A DNA stretch of 64,000 nucleotides from Chersky-806 sp036502405 (GTDB taxonomy: Bacteria > Actinomycetota > Acidimicrobiia > IMCC26256 > JAENVU01): positions 32,304-96,303 of the forward strand of contig DASXYP010000031.1 in the NCBI GenBank assembly GCA_036502405.1. The letters run 5' to 3'. Within the stretch, counting starts at the first letter, position 1, and every line of letters begins with the position of its first letter. The position numbers were made by a program, and so were the translations under genes. Of the stretch, positions 32,151-40,594 are shown piece after piece. A model generated the notes under the pieces. The model was not told the DNA's origin and made no database searches. It saw only the letters and a list, made by a program, of their open reading frames with translations.

Positions 32151-33542
32151 ATGAACGCCGACCTCGAGGCGCGGTACCGGAGCCGGAGCTTCTGGCTCGA
32201 CTCGCTCGACGGGCCGCTGCATCCCCGCCCGGCGCTCGATCGCGACGTCGACGTCGATGTCGCGATCATCGGTGCGGGCTACACCGGGCTCTGGACCGCG
32301 TACGAGCTCGCCCGGCGCGACCCGACGCTGCGGATCGCGGTGCTCGAGGCGGAGATCGCCGGCTTCGGCGCGTCGGGACGCAACGGCGGCTGGTGCTCGG
32401 CGCTCTTCGCAGGCAGCCGTGAGGTGACCGCGAAGGCACACGGGCGCGATGCGGTCGTCGCGCTCCAGCGCGCGCTCTTCACGACCGTCGACGAGGTCGG
32501 TGCGGTCGCCGCGGCCGAGCAGATCGACGCGGACTTCTGCAAGGGCGGAACCCTGGAGCTCGCAACCGCGGCCGTGCACGTCCCACGCCTGCGCGCCCGC
32601 GTCGAGCACGAGCGGGAGTGGGGCTTCGGCCCGGGCGACGTGCGCTGGCTCCCGCCCGCGGAGGCATCGGCACGACTCGACGTCGCCGAGCTCCACGGTG
32701 CGGTCTTCACCCCGCACTGCGCACGGGTCCATCCGGCCCGCCTCGCACGCGGCCTCGCGGACGCGGTCGAGCGTCGCGGCGTGACGATCCACGAGCAGAC
32801 CCGCGTCGTCGAGATCTCGCCCCGGCGACTGCAGACCGAGGGTGCCCGGGTGAAGGCGGACGTGGTCGTGCGTGCGACGGAGGGCTACACCGCGAGGATC
32901 CCGGGCCACCGGCGAGACCTCGCCCCCCTCTACTCGCTGATGATCGCAACCGAGCCCCTTCCCGTGTCGTTCTGGGATGCCGTCGGCTGGGCCGGTCGCG
33001 AGACGTTCAGCGACGGCCGGCACCTCATCATCTACGGGCAACGCACCGCGGACGACCGGATCGCGTTCGGTGGGCGCGGCGCGCCGTACCACTTCGGCAG
33101 CCGCGTGCGGGACGGCTTCGACCGCGACCCGGCGACGTTCGCCGAGCTCGCGCGTGTCCTGCGCTCGCTCTTCCCCGCACTGGACGGCGTACGGATCACC
33201 CACGAGTGGGGTGGACCGCTCGGCGTCCCGCGCGACTGGTACAGCTCGGTCGGGTTCGAGCCCACGACCGGGCTCGCGTGGGCCGGCGGCTACGTCGGCG
33301 ACGGCGTGGGCACGAGCAACCTCGCCGGGCGGACGCTCGCCGACCTGATCCTGCGGGAGGACACCGAGCGCACGAGGCTCGCCTGGGTCGGCCACCGGTC
33401 GCCGCCCTGGGAGCCCGAGCCGTTGCGATGGCTCGGGGTCAACGCGGGCCTCGCGCTCACCGCCGGGCTCGACCGCACCGAGGCCCGCACGGGGCGCCGG
33501 GCCCGATGGCGCGAACGGCTGCTCGCCCGCATCACGAGCTGA
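32151..33542 (+). CDS. FAD-dependent amine/amino-acid oxidoreductase (DAO family)
   Basis: A 463-residue flavoprotein. The FAD-binding VAIIGAGYTGLWTAYELA is preceded by SRSFWLDSL, and GFGASGRNGGWCSA is the FAD contact region seen in gamma-glutamylputrescine oxidase (PuuB)-like enzymes. C-terminal GGYVGDGVGTSNLAGRTLADLI completes the FAD site. It probably oxidises a secondary amine or amino acid, producing peroxide (family inference). The ATG directly follows a hairpin, so no ribosome-binding site is free of structure. The last 11 bases overlap the convergent GH43-like gene. Confidence 0.88.
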   Translation: MNADLEARYRSRSFWLDSLDGPLHPRPALDRDVDVDVAIIGAGYTGLWTAYELARRDPTLRIAVLEAEIAGFGASGRNGGWCSALFAGSREVTAKAHGRDAVVALQRALFTTVDEVGAVAAAEQIDADFCKGGTLELATAAVHVPRLRARVEHEREWGFGPGDVRWLPPAEASARLDVAELHGAVFTPHCARVHPARLARGLADAVERRGVTIHEQTRVVEISPRRLQTEGARVKADVVVRATEGYTARIPGHRRDLAPLYSLMIATEPLPVSFWDAVGWAGRETFSDGRHLIIYGQRTADDRIAFGGRGAPYHFGSRVRDGFDRDPATFAELARVLRSLFPALDGVRITHEWGGPLGVPRDWYSSVGFEPTTGLAWAGGYVGDGVGTSNLAGRTLADLILREDTERTRLAWVGHRSPPWEPEPLRWLGVNAGLALTAGLDRTEARTGRRARWRERLLARITS

Positions 33543-34851
33543 TCGTCGGGCGGCCGGCGGGGTCGAGCGAGATCGGCGAGAAGTAGAGCAGCCGGCTGTT
33601 GGGGTATCCGACGAGCGGCTCCTGGTAGGCGTGGTACGCCAGCCACCAATTCCCCGCGGTGTCGGTGAAGACCTCTCCCCCGCCGGGTCCGGCCGCTCCG
33701 GCGCGCGAGGCGAGGATCGGGTTGTGCGAGTCCGCGGTGCACGGCCCGGCCGGACTCGAGCACCGCGCGACCCCTTCGGCGTAGTGCTCACCGTTCCAGT
33801 CGTTCCCCGAGTAGAAGAGCCAGTAGGTCGAGCCGTTGCGCAACATGCTCGGCGCCTCGACGTTGCCGTTCTCCCAGCGCTGCGTCGATGCGAGCAGCAG
33901 CGAGGAGGGGCCGGAGAAGGTGCGGCCGTCGGGAGCCAGCGGGCGGCTCCACAGGCGCGCGGGCCGTTCGGTCTTGTAGAGCAGGTGGGCATTGCCGTTG
34001 GCGTCGACGAACGGGCTGGGATCGATCGCTCCGCTGTCGCCGCATTCGAGCGGGCCCGACGACCCGTCGAGGAAGGGCCCGCCCGGCCCCGAGCCGACCG
34101 CCACCGTGAGGCACTGCCTCCCGGTCGAGGCCTGGCGCACGGTGTAGAAGAGCAGCGCACCGTCGGCGCGCGGCAGGACGGCGGGAGACCACACGCTTCC
34201 CGGGAGTGCCCACGACGGGATGTTCGCGAGCGCGTTCCCATCCAGCTCCCAGTGGTCCAGGGCGGTGCCGCGCGCCTCCTGCACCGCGCCACCGGCCGCG
34301 TTGGTCGCGTAGGCGAAGTACTGGTTCCCGGCCCGGACCACGAACGGGTCCGCGAAGTCGAACGCCAGCACCGGCGGGCGCTCTCCGGCCGGCGTGAGCG
34401 CGCTCTGGCACGCCGGCGCGACCGCGCGCAGGAACGCGGTCGCCGCGATGGTGTTCAGGGTGCGGGTGGCGTCGAGCGCCTGCCGCACCCCCCTGAGGCA
34501 CGTCTCGACGGTCGCACGCCGAGCCGTCTGCGAACCCAGCGTCTCCCGCGAGTGCGCGAGCACCTCCCTCGCCTTCACCAGGAATGCGTCGGTGAGGGTG
34601 ACGTCCGCGTTCGCGTCCACGAGGTCACGTGCGAGGGCCTTGCCGTAGACCCCCGCCGCGGAGAGCTTGCGCCGCTGGTCGGTGACGCCGGCGCGGGTCA
34701 CGGCCAGCGTGGTCCGCTGGGCCTGCTCGACCTGCTGGGCCTGGTGCAGCCGGTGCTGCTCGCGGATCCCGGACGTCACCCCGACGACGAGCGCCCCGAC
34801 GAGGAGCACCGCGCCGGCGACGAGCAGGGCGCGCCGCCGACCGGGGCTCAC
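33532..34851 (-). CDS. Membrane-anchored GH43-like beta-propeller protein with N-terminal Cys domain
   Basis: A 439-residue protein. An N-terminal membrane helix (ALLVAGAVLLVGALVVGV) is followed by an extracytoplasmic helical domain of about 120 residues with two cysteines (ETCLRGVRQALDAT and VAPACQSAL). A five-bladed propeller of the glycoside hydrolase 43 type follows: AFDFADPFVVRAGNQYFAYA supplies the catalytic-base-type Asp, IDPSPFVDANGNAHLLYKT the pKa-modulating Asp, and NVEAPSMLRNGSTYWLFYSG the general-acid-type Glu. It may cut arabinose- or xylose-containing glycans at the cell surface. The GTG start overlaps the stop of its companion gene as GTGA; the Cys domain resembles that companion. 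Confidence 0.85.
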   Translation of the reverse strand: MSPGRRRALLVAGAVLLVGALVVGVTSGIREQHRLHQAQQVEQAQRTTLAVTRAGVTDQRRKLSAAGVYGKALARDLVDANADVTLTDAFLVKAREVLAHSRETLGSQTARRATVETCLRGVRQALDATRTLNTIAATAFLRAVAPACQSALTPAGERPPVLAFDFADPFVVRAGNQYFAYATNAAGGAVQEARGTALDHWELDGNALANIPSWALPGSVWSPAVLPRADGALLFYTVRQASTGRQCLTVAVGSGPGGPFLDGSSGPLECGDSGAIDPSPFVDANGNAHLLYKTERPARLWSRPLAPDGRTFSGPSSLLLASTQRWENGNVEAPSMLRNGSTYWLFYSGNDWNGEHYAEGVARCSSPAGPCTADSHNPILASRAGAAGPGGGEVFTDTAGNWWLAYHAYQEPLVGYPNSRLLYFSPISLDPAGRPTISS

Positions 34852-35312
34852 GAGATCCCCGCGGCTCGGCACGGGCCGTCGACCGCCTGCAGGCTCCCGA
34901 GCGCGCCGGTGTCCCCGACCGCGAGCTGGTTGAGGGCCCGTGACACCCCGGTGAGGCAGGTGCCGAGGTTGTTGGCCTGCGCGCCGGAGGTGAACGCGCC
35001 GACGTCGGCTGCGGTCGTGTCGGCGCGCGCCCGGTCGAGCTCGGTGTGCATGGCCGCGGCGAGCGCCCGCACGCCGTCGCGCTGACCCTGGAGCACCGCG
35101 TTGTGCTCGTCGGCGCCGGCGCGCCGGTCCGTGACCCGGTGCAGCAGGGCCAGTGCGTCACCGGTCTCGCGGGTCAGCACCAGCACCGAGTGCTCCGCGT
35201 CCCGGCGGTCGTGACGGAGCCAGAGCCACCGTCCGGTCACGACGACGAGCGCGAGCACGCAGAGCGCACTCGCGACCATCCACCGGGTCCGACTCCTGCC
35301 CACCGAGACCAA
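34848..35312 (-). CDS. Membrane-anchored companion protein with two-Cys helical domain
   Basis: A 154-residue protein: a membrane helix at about residues 11-30 (VASALCVLALVVVTGRWLWL) and then an extracytoplasmic helical domain. The C-terminal part, NNLGTCLTGVSRALNQL followed by VDGPCRAAG, parallels the ETCLRGVRQAL / APACQSAL pattern of the downstream GH43-like protein, so the two share a domain, presumably closed by a disulfide. The family is unknown to me. The TTG start is seven bases after a TAGGCT -10; an in-frame GTG three codons later is the alternative. Confidence 0.65.
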   Translation of the reverse strand: MVSVGRSRTRWMVASALCVLALVVVTGRWLWLRHDRRDAEHSVLVLTRETGDALALLHRVTDRRAGADEHNAVLQGQRDGVRALAAAMHTELDRARADTTAADVGAFTSGAQANNLGTCLTGVSRALNQLAVGDTGALGSLQAVDGPCRAAGIS

Positions 35313-35319
35313 CGTGGTC

Positions 35320-35325
35320 AGCCTA
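35320..35325 (-). promoter_or_regulatory. -10 of the companion/GH43 operon
   Basis: TAGGCT on the minus strand, seven bases before a TTG. It overlaps the last bases of the upstream PPOX-type gene. Confidence 0.45.
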
Positions 35326-35988
35326 CCGAGGCCGCGCGCTTCCGAACGCGCGCGCGTAGCCGGATACCGACGCGGGCACCGGGACGTTTGCCGGCACCGC
35401 GGCGTCGACGATCGGCGGGCCGGGCACGGTGGCGAGCGGGATCTGCCCGGCCCAGATCGGTAAGCCGACATCGTCGGCCTCGTCGTCGGGCGGGCCGACG
35501 CGCACCTTGGCCGACACCTCGTCGAGCCCGACGGCGGTGACGAGGGTCTGGCGCAGCTCGCCGTCGTTGGGGGGCCGCACCGTCTCCCAGTGGCCCGGGA
35601 CGACGTGGTCCATGATCGCCCGGAACGCGGTCATCCGCTCCTGCGCCTCCGTCACCGGACGGGCATGACCCTGGATCACGACCGACCGGTAGTTCATCGA
35701 CATGTTGAACGCGGAGCGGGCGAGCACGATCCCGTCGACGATCGTGACGGTGACGCAGACCGGGTCGCCGGTCTTGAGTGCCCGCATCATCCGGCTGGCG
35801 GTGGAGCCGTGCACGTAGAGGGTGTCGCCGACCCGGGCGTACGCCATCGGGATCACGACCGGAGCGCCCCGGTGCACGATGCCGACGTGGGCCACGACCC
35901 CGGCGTCGAGCACGGCCGCGACCGTCTCCGCGTCGTACCGGGCCTGCTCCGGAAGGCGACGAACGGTGCTGCGAGGGCTGAACGGCAT
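35323..35988 (-). CDS. Pyridoxamine 5'-phosphate oxidase-fold FMN-binding protein
   Basis: A 221-residue split-barrel flavoprotein. The order RARYDAETVAAVLDAGVVAHV-like opening, VVIPMAYARVGDTLYVHGSTASRMMRAL, VCVTVTIVDGIVLARSAFNMSMNYRSVVI and a GHWETVRPP segment is that of COG3467-like (nitroimidazole-resistance-type) PPOX proteins. The C-terminal tail of 30 residues is Pro/Val-rich. Whether it uses FMN or F420 cannot be decided. The ATG at MPFSPRST is preferred over an in-frame start 17 codons upstream, because the family opening begins soon after it. Confidence 0.82.
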   Translation of the reverse strand: MPFSPRSTVRRLPEQARYDAETVAAVLDAGVVAHVGIVHRGAPVVIPMAYARVGDTLYVHGSTASRMMRALKTGDPVCVTVTIVDGIVLARSAFNMSMNYRSVVIQGHARPVTEAQERMTAFRAIMDHVVPGHWETVRPPNDGELRQTLVTAVGLDEVSAKVRVGPPDDEADDVGLPIWAGQIPLATVPGPPIVDAAVPANVPVPASVSGYARAFGSARPR

Positions 35989-36098
35989 CGGGGGAGTCTC
36001 GCAGGACGCAACTCCGATTGAAGTGCAGGCCCCGTCCATGCCGATACCCGGAGGGAGCGCACCGCCTGCGCCACGACCGCCCGAAGGACCGACTGGGA

Positions 36099-36683
36099 AT
36101 GACCGACGACCGCCTGACGGAACGGGCTGCGGGCCTGAGCGCCCGCGGTCGCGCCGACGCGGCGGGTCGGCACCGTCATCCCGCGTCGTCAGCCCGGGCG
36201 ATCAGCGGCATCGCCGCGGCCGCGGCGACGATCGGTCTCGTCGCGGTGATCTTCGCGGGTGCCCCGGTCGCGGCCGACCCGACGGCCGTGCCCGCGACCG
36301 TGCCCGCCGGATCCGCGCTCGCGGCCGGATCGGGATCGACCCGGCCGCCCTCGGGCGCCCCTCCGGCGCCGGATCCGAACGGAGCGCTCCCGGCGACGAC
36401 CGCGGGGTCGGCGACCGCTGGTGCCACCCCGGCCGCCGGAGCGCTCGCGGCGGTGGGCACCGCCGGCGAAGGCGCAGCCCCGACCGGCGACGCGGCGGCC
36501 GCTCCCCGATCGGCACCCCCACCGGCATCGGCCGCGGCGGCACCACGCCCGAGCGCGCCGGTCAGTCCGCCGCCCGTGACCGCCGCTCCCCCGGCCCCGG
36601 CCGCTCCCCCCGTGACGACGCCACCGGCGACGTCACCGCCTCCTCCGCCGCCGCCACCCCCACCGGTGACCGGGGGCAGCTGA
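36099..36683 (+). CDS. Membrane protein with long Pro/Ala-rich tail, first gene of ApbE operon
   Basis: A 194-residue protein with a charged N terminus (MTDDRLTERAAGLSARGRAD), one membrane helix at about residues 36-58 (GIAAAAATIGLVAVIFAGAP) and about 130 residues of Pro, Ala, Gly, Ser and Thr ending in a poly-Pro run. There is no folded domain after the membrane. In related operons the gene next to apbE and the ferric-reductase-like gene codes for an FMN-binding-domain protein that ApbE flavinylates; that domain is absent here. The stop overlaps the apbE start (TGATG). Confidence 0.6.
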   Translation: MTDDRLTERAAGLSARGRADAAGRHRHPASSARAISGIAAAAATIGLVAVIFAGAPVAADPTAVPATVPAGSALAAGSGSTRPPSGAPPAPDPNGALPATTAGSATAGATPAAGALAAVGTAGEGAAPTGDAAAAPRSAPPPASAAAAPRPSAPVSPPPVTAAPPAPAAPPVTTPPATSPPPPPPPPPPVTGGS

Positions 36684-37612
36684 TGACGACCGCGACCGCG
36701 CCGACCTGGTCCGACGTCCGCTTCCCCGCGATGGGGAGCACCGCGCGGCTGCTCGTGCTCGGCGGTCCGCCCGACCTTCCCGAGCGGGCGCGGGCCCGCC
36801 TCGCCTGGCTGGAAGCCCGATGGTCCCGCTTCGAGCCGACGAGCGACGTCTCGCGCGTGAACGCGGCCGGCGGCCGACCCGTCGTGGTCTCACCGGAGAC
36901 GTTCGAGGTCGTCGCGCTCGCGATCGACTGCTGGCGCGCGACCGCCGGCGCCTTCGACCCGACGGTCCTCGACGCGCTCGAACGCGTGGGATACGACCGG
37001 GACTTCGCGGCGGTCGGGTCGTCGACCGTGGACCGGGAGGTCCCGGCTCCGGCCCGTCCGGCGCCCGGCTGCGCCGGGATCGAGCTGCTCCCGCGGCTTC
37101 CCGCGGTCCGGCTGCCGCCCGGCGTCCGGATCGATCTCGGCGGCATCGGGAAGGGCCGCGCCGCCGACCTGCTCGCGGGCGAGCTGCGCGCGGCCGGGGC
37201 CGATGGGGTCTGCGTGGACCTCGGCGGCGACGTCCGGGTCACCGGCACCGCCCCGGAGCCGGCCGGTTGGCGGGTCCTGCTCGACCGTGCAGTCGCTCCA
37301 CACCCGGGGTTCCTCCTCGCCGAGGGCGGCGTGGCGACGAGCACCCGCCTGCGCCGGCGCTGGACCCGCGGTGGCACCGAGCAGCACCACCTCGTCGACC
37401 CGGCGTCGGGCGACCCCGCCCGGACCGGGCTGGCCGCGGTCACGGTCGTCGCCGCACACACGGCCGGCGCCGAGGTGCTCGCCAAGGCCGCGTTCGTCGC
37501 CGGTCCGGAGGCCGGCCCCGAGCTGCTCCGCACCCATGGCGTCACCGGCCTCCTCGTCGCCGACGACGGCTCGGTGCGGGAGCTGGCCGGTCTCGGGTCC
37601 TTCCGCGCGTGA
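36683..37612 (+). CDS. apbE: FAD:protein FMN transferase ApbE
   Basis: A 309-residue ApbE-family enzyme that attaches FMN to a Thr/Ser of a target protein using FAD and Mg2+. The start RFPAMGSTARLLV is the family opening; LEARWSRFEPTSDVSRVNAA is the FAD site; RIDLGGIGKGRAADLL, VDLGGDVRVTG and the C-terminal VVAAHTAGAEVLAKAAFVAG are the other conserved blocks. No lipobox or signal peptide is seen, so it may act in the cytoplasm or need another route. It lies between the Pro/Ala-rich protein and the ferric-reductase-like protein, overlapping both. Confidence 0.9.
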   Translation: MTTATAPTWSDVRFPAMGSTARLLVLGGPPDLPERARARLAWLEARWSRFEPTSDVSRVNAAGGRPVVVSPETFEVVALAIDCWRATAGAFDPTVLDALERVGYDRDFAAVGSSTVDREVPAPARPAPGCAGIELLPRLPAVRLPPGVRIDLGGIGKGRAADLLAGELRAAGADGVCVDLGGDVRVTGTAPEPAGWRVLLDRAVAPHPGFLLAEGGVATSTRLRRRWTRGGTEQHHLVDPASGDPARTGLAAVTVVAAHTAGAEVLAKAAFVAGPEAGPELLRTHGVTGLLVADDGSVRELAGLGSFRA

Positions 37613-38166
37613 CCCAGCAGCTCTGGTGGTACACGGCGCGGGCCAGTGGTCTGGTCGCCTGGGTGCTGGTGACGGCTTCGGTGATCTGGGGGCTCCTGCT
37701 GTCGGTGCGGCGAATCAGCCGGCCCCGACCGGCCTGGATGCTCGACCTCCACCGCTTCCTCGGTGCTGCGGCGTTGGGGCTGGTCGCGCTCCACCTCGGG
37801 GCGCTCTCGTTCGATTCGTTCGTCGGGTTCGGCTGGCGCGACCTCTTCGTGCCGTACGCGTCGCAGTGGCGGCCCGGCGCCGTCGCGTGGGGCATCGTCG
37901 CGCTGTACCTGGTGGTCGCGGTCGAGGTCACGTCGCTCATGATGCGATCGCTGGGGCGCCGGCTGTGGCACGCGATCCACCTGCTGAGCCTGGTGGTCTT
38001 CGTGTCGATCACGGTGCACGCGCTCGTTGCCGGTGCCGACGCGCAGGAGCCGGCACTGCGGGCGTTCGCGATCGCGTCGAGCACCGCGGTCGCCGGTTTG
38101 TGCGCGGTCCGGGTGGCGGCCCGGCGGGCGCCGCGGCAATCGGCGCCGGCGGCGGTCACGCGCTGA
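37609..38166 (+). CDS. Ferric-reductase-like heme b membrane protein
   Basis: A 185-residue protein of about five membrane helices. Paired histidines for heme b lie in LDLHRFLGAAALGLVALHLGA and WHAIHLLSLVVFVSITVHAL, the pattern of the ferric reductase-like transmembrane domain (cytochrome b561/YedZ-MsrQ type). The GTG overlaps the apbE stop as GTGA. It would pass electrons through the membrane to a flavinylated acceptor made by ApbE. The last 11 bases overlap the convergent pilus-ATPase gene. Confidence 0.85.
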   Translation: MTQQLWWYTARASGLVAWVLVTASVIWGLLLSVRRISRPRPAWMLDLHRFLGAAALGLVALHLGALSFDSFVGFGWRDLFVPYASQWRPGAVAWGIVALYLVVAVEVTSLMMRSLGRRLWHAIHLLSLVVFVSITVHALVAGADAQEPALRAFAIASSTAVAGLCAVRVAARRAPRQSAPAAVTR

Positions 38167-39718
38167 TCGCGACCCCCGCGGCCCGCTTCAGCTCGTTGAT
38201 GTCGCGGCAGCGGAGCGCGGCGGCGTCCATCGTGATCTGACCCTCGCGCACGAGCGCCCCGAGGTGCTCGTCCATCGTGTTCATGCCGAACTTCCGGCCG
38301 GCCTGGAGCATCGGGAAGACCTGATGGATCTTGCCGTCGCGGATGAGGTTCCGGATCGCCGGGGTGGCGATGAGCACCTCGGCCGCCACCGCACGTGCGG
38401 TGCCGTCGCTGGTCGGGATCAGCTGCTGGGTCACGATCCCCTGCAGGGTCGACGCGACCTGGATCCGCACCTGGCCCTGCTGCTCGGCAGGGAACGCGTC
38501 GACGATGCGGTCGATGGTCTGGGCTGCGTCCTGGGTGTGCAGCGTCGCGAACACGAGGTGCCCCGTCTCGGCCGCGGTGACCGCGGTGGAGATCGTCTCG
38601 AGGTCACGCATCTCACCGACCAGGATGACATCGGGGTCCTGGCGCAGTGCCTGACGGAGGGCGGTCGCGAACGACGCGGTGTCGGTGCCGACGTCGCGCT
38701 GGCTCACGAGCGCCATCTTCGACTCGTGCACGAACTCGATCGGCTCTTCGATCGTGATGATGTGGCACGCCCGGTGCTGGTTGACCAGGTCGATGATCGA
38801 CGCGAGCGTCGTCGACTTGCCGGAGCCGGTCGGGCCCGTGACGAGGACGAGCCCTCGCGGGAGCTCCGAGAACAGGCGGACCGCTTCGGGGAGCCCGAGC
38901 TCCTCGAACGGCAGCACGGTGTACGGGATCTGGCGGAACGAAGCAGCCACCCCGTTGCGCTTGAGGTAGATGTTCACGCGGTAGCGCGCGATGCCGGGAA
39001 CCGTGTAGTTCGTGTCGAGCTCGTGGGTGGTCTCGAACTGCTCCTGCTGGCGCTTGCTGATGATCGAGTAGACGAGCTCGCGGATCCGCGACGCGGTGAG
39101 GGCCTCGAAGTCGGTGAGCCGGTGGAGGTCGCCGAGGATGCGCACGAGCGGCGGCTGGCCCGCGGCGAGGTGGAGGTCGGAGGCGTCGATCTCCTGCACC
39201 CGCTGGAACATCCGGTGCAGCTCGGGATCGATGCCGGACCCGACCAGGTGTGCGTCGACCTCGGCGTTCTCCGGGCCGTACGCGCTCTCGATGGCCGCGA
39301 GCAGCTGCTGGCGTTCCGCGCCGGCCGGCCGGACCGTCAAGCCGGACTCGGCCTTGACGGCCGCGCTCACCTCGCCGAGCGCGGTGTGGTCGGCCGGATC
39401 CGCGAACGCGATGACGACCACGTCGTCGTACGTCTCGACACCGATCGCCGAGAACTTCCGCGCCAGTGCCTCGGGGACCGCGTGCGCCGCCGCGGGCTGG
39501 ACCGCGATCTCGTCGAAGTCGACGAAGTCCATGCCGAGCGCGAAGCACAGCGCCGCGGCCAGGTCCTTCGGGCCGACCAGGCCGCGCTGGAGCAGGATCG
39601 TCGGGAGGGGCAGGTTGGCCCGCGCCGACTCGTCGATCGCATCCTCCAGCACGTCCGGGGACAGGACGTGGCGCTCGACGAGCGACTCTCCGAACTGGCG
39701 GGCCTGGCTCTTCAGCAT
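38156..39718 (-). CDS. PilT-type secretion ATPase with N-terminal MshEN domain
   Basis: A 520-residue hexameric motor ATPase. Residues 1-150 form an MshEN/GspE-N type domain (RQFGESLVERHVLS, LLQRGLVGPKDLAAAL), which binds c-di-GMP in characterised members. From about residue 170 the protein is PilT-like (EIDASDLHLAAGQPPLVRI). Walker A GPTGSGKS is at 295-302, Walker B DPDVILVGEMRD at 361-372 and the His box ETGHLVFATLHT at 384-395. PilT usually lacks the MshEN domain, and no Cys-rich zinc motif of PilB is present. No other pilus gene lies in the window. The ATG is chosen for its GAGGAG; an in-frame GTG lies 21 codons upstream. Confidence 0.88.
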   Translation of the reverse strand: MLKSQARQFGESLVERHVLSPDVLEDAIDESARANLPLPTILLQRGLVGPKDLAAALCFALGMDFVDFDEIAVQPAAAHAVPEALARKFSAIGVETYDDVVVIAFADPADHTALGEVSAAVKAESGLTVRPAGAERQQLLAAIESAYGPENAEVDAHLVGSGIDPELHRMFQRVQEIDASDLHLAAGQPPLVRILGDLHRLTDFEALTASRIRELVYSIISKRQQEQFETTHELDTNYTVPGIARYRVNIYLKRNGVAASFRQIPYTVLPFEELGLPEAVRLFSELPRGLVLVTGPTGSGKSTTLASIIDLVNQHRACHIITIEEPIEFVHESKMALVSQRDVGTDTASFATALRQALRQDPDVILVGEMRDLETISTAVTAAETGHLVFATLHTQDAAQTIDRIVDAFPAEQQGQVRIQVASTLQGIVTQQLIPTSDGTARAVAAEVLIATPAIRNLIRDGKIHQVFPMLQAGRKFGMNTMDEHLGALVREGQITMDAAALRCRDINELKRAAGVAISA

Positions 39719-39728
39719 TGCGGTCGTG

Positions 39729-39756
39729 CTCCTCTGGACCGGGGGGTGCGCAGAGG
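39729..39756 (-). promoter_or_regulatory. Hairpin masking the Shine-Dalgarno of the PilT-like gene
   Basis: On the minus strand CCTCTG pairs exactly with CAGAGG 14 bases later. The second arm contains most of the GAGGAG that lies ten bases before the ATG. A leader of over 100 bases, with another stem (GGGC/GCCC) further up, precedes it. The layout suggests translational control. Confidence 0.45.
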
Positions 39757-39841
39757 TTTCTTCGGCACGTGATGGGGCCACCAGAAGCCCTAAATCGGGC
39801 CGGTTGCAGGGGAATTGGGGTCTCGTGACCCGGGCCGGGGC

Positions 39842-40588
39842 CTACCGGTCGTGCGCGGGCACCAGCCCCCGCCAGACGAGGGCCCCGATCAGGCCCCCGA
39901 TGACGGGGAAGACGATGAACACCCACAGCTCGTCGAGCGCCCACGAGCCCTGGAACACCGCGGTGGCGATGCTCCGGGCCGGGTTGACCGACGTGTTGTC
40001 GATCGGGATGGAGATCAGGTGGATGAGCGTGAGCATGAGCCCGACCGTGAGGCCGGTGAAGCCGACGGTCATCGAGCCCCGGCTGGTGCTGGCGATCACG
40101 AAGACGAAGATCGCGGTGAAGAAGATCTCGGCCGCGATCACGGCCCCGAGCCCGAACCCACCCGGGATGTGACCTCCGCTCAGGATCGAGCTCGGCGAGT
40201 GCGACCCGTAGCCGTTCGACGCGAACCCGGACGCCTTGGCGCTGAAGCCGTTGATGCTGTCCGCGATCAGGAAGATGACCGCGGCGCCGACGATCCCGCC
40301 GATGATCTGGCCCAGCAGGTAGAACGGCACGAGCGCGCCCTCGGTCTTCTTGATGGCCCAGAGACCGATCGTCACCGCGGGGTTGATGTGGCATCCCGAG
40401 ATCGAGCCGATCGCGTAGGCCGCGCACAGGAGGCTGAGCCCGAACGCGAGCGCGACCCCGAGCACGCCGACCGTGCTGTGCGGGCCGGCGAACGAGCCGG
40501 TGGCCAGGATCGCGGTCCCGGGACCTCCGACGACCAGGATCATCGTGCCGATTCCCTCGGCCAGCGCGATACGAACGCGATCTTGCAT
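39842..40588 (-). CDS. Aquaporin (MIP family, AqpZ-like)
   Basis: A 248-residue channel with six helices and the two half-helix NPA motifs: SGCHINPAVTIGLWA after helix 2 and NTSVNPARSIATAVFQG after helix 5. Overall length and the conserved Arg after the second NPA fit AqpZ-type water channels. The insertion between helices 3 and 4 (SAKASGFASNGYGSHSPSS) is Gly/Ser-rich. A strong GGGGGAGG lies six bases before the ATG and a TAGCAT -10 lies about 33 bases before it, so this is a leadered gene. Confidence 0.92.
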   Translation of the reverse strand: MQDRVRIALAEGIGTMILVVGGPGTAILATGSFAGPHSTVGVLGVALAFGLSLLCAAYAIGSISGCHINPAVTIGLWAIKKTEGALVPFYLLGQIIGGIVGAAVIFLIADSINGFSAKASGFASNGYGSHSPSSILSGGHIPGGFGLGAVIAAEIFFTAIFVFVIASTSRGSMTVGFTGLTVGLMLTLIHLISIPIDNTSVNPARSIATAVFQGSWALDELWVFIVFPVIGGLIGALVWRGLVPAHDR

Positions 40589-40594
40589 CGTGCA

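Noticed and set aside
36240..36670. Apparent short tandem repeats, considered as CRISPR or minisatellite
   Set aside because: No regular repeat-spacer unit; the pattern comes from Pro/Ala codons of the membrane protein tail and stays in frame.
39719..39841. GEMM-I c-di-GMP riboswitch before the MshEN-PilT gene
   Set aside because: The conserved GEMM-I blocks (GCAAAGCC-type loop and receptor) are not present; only generic hairpins are seen.
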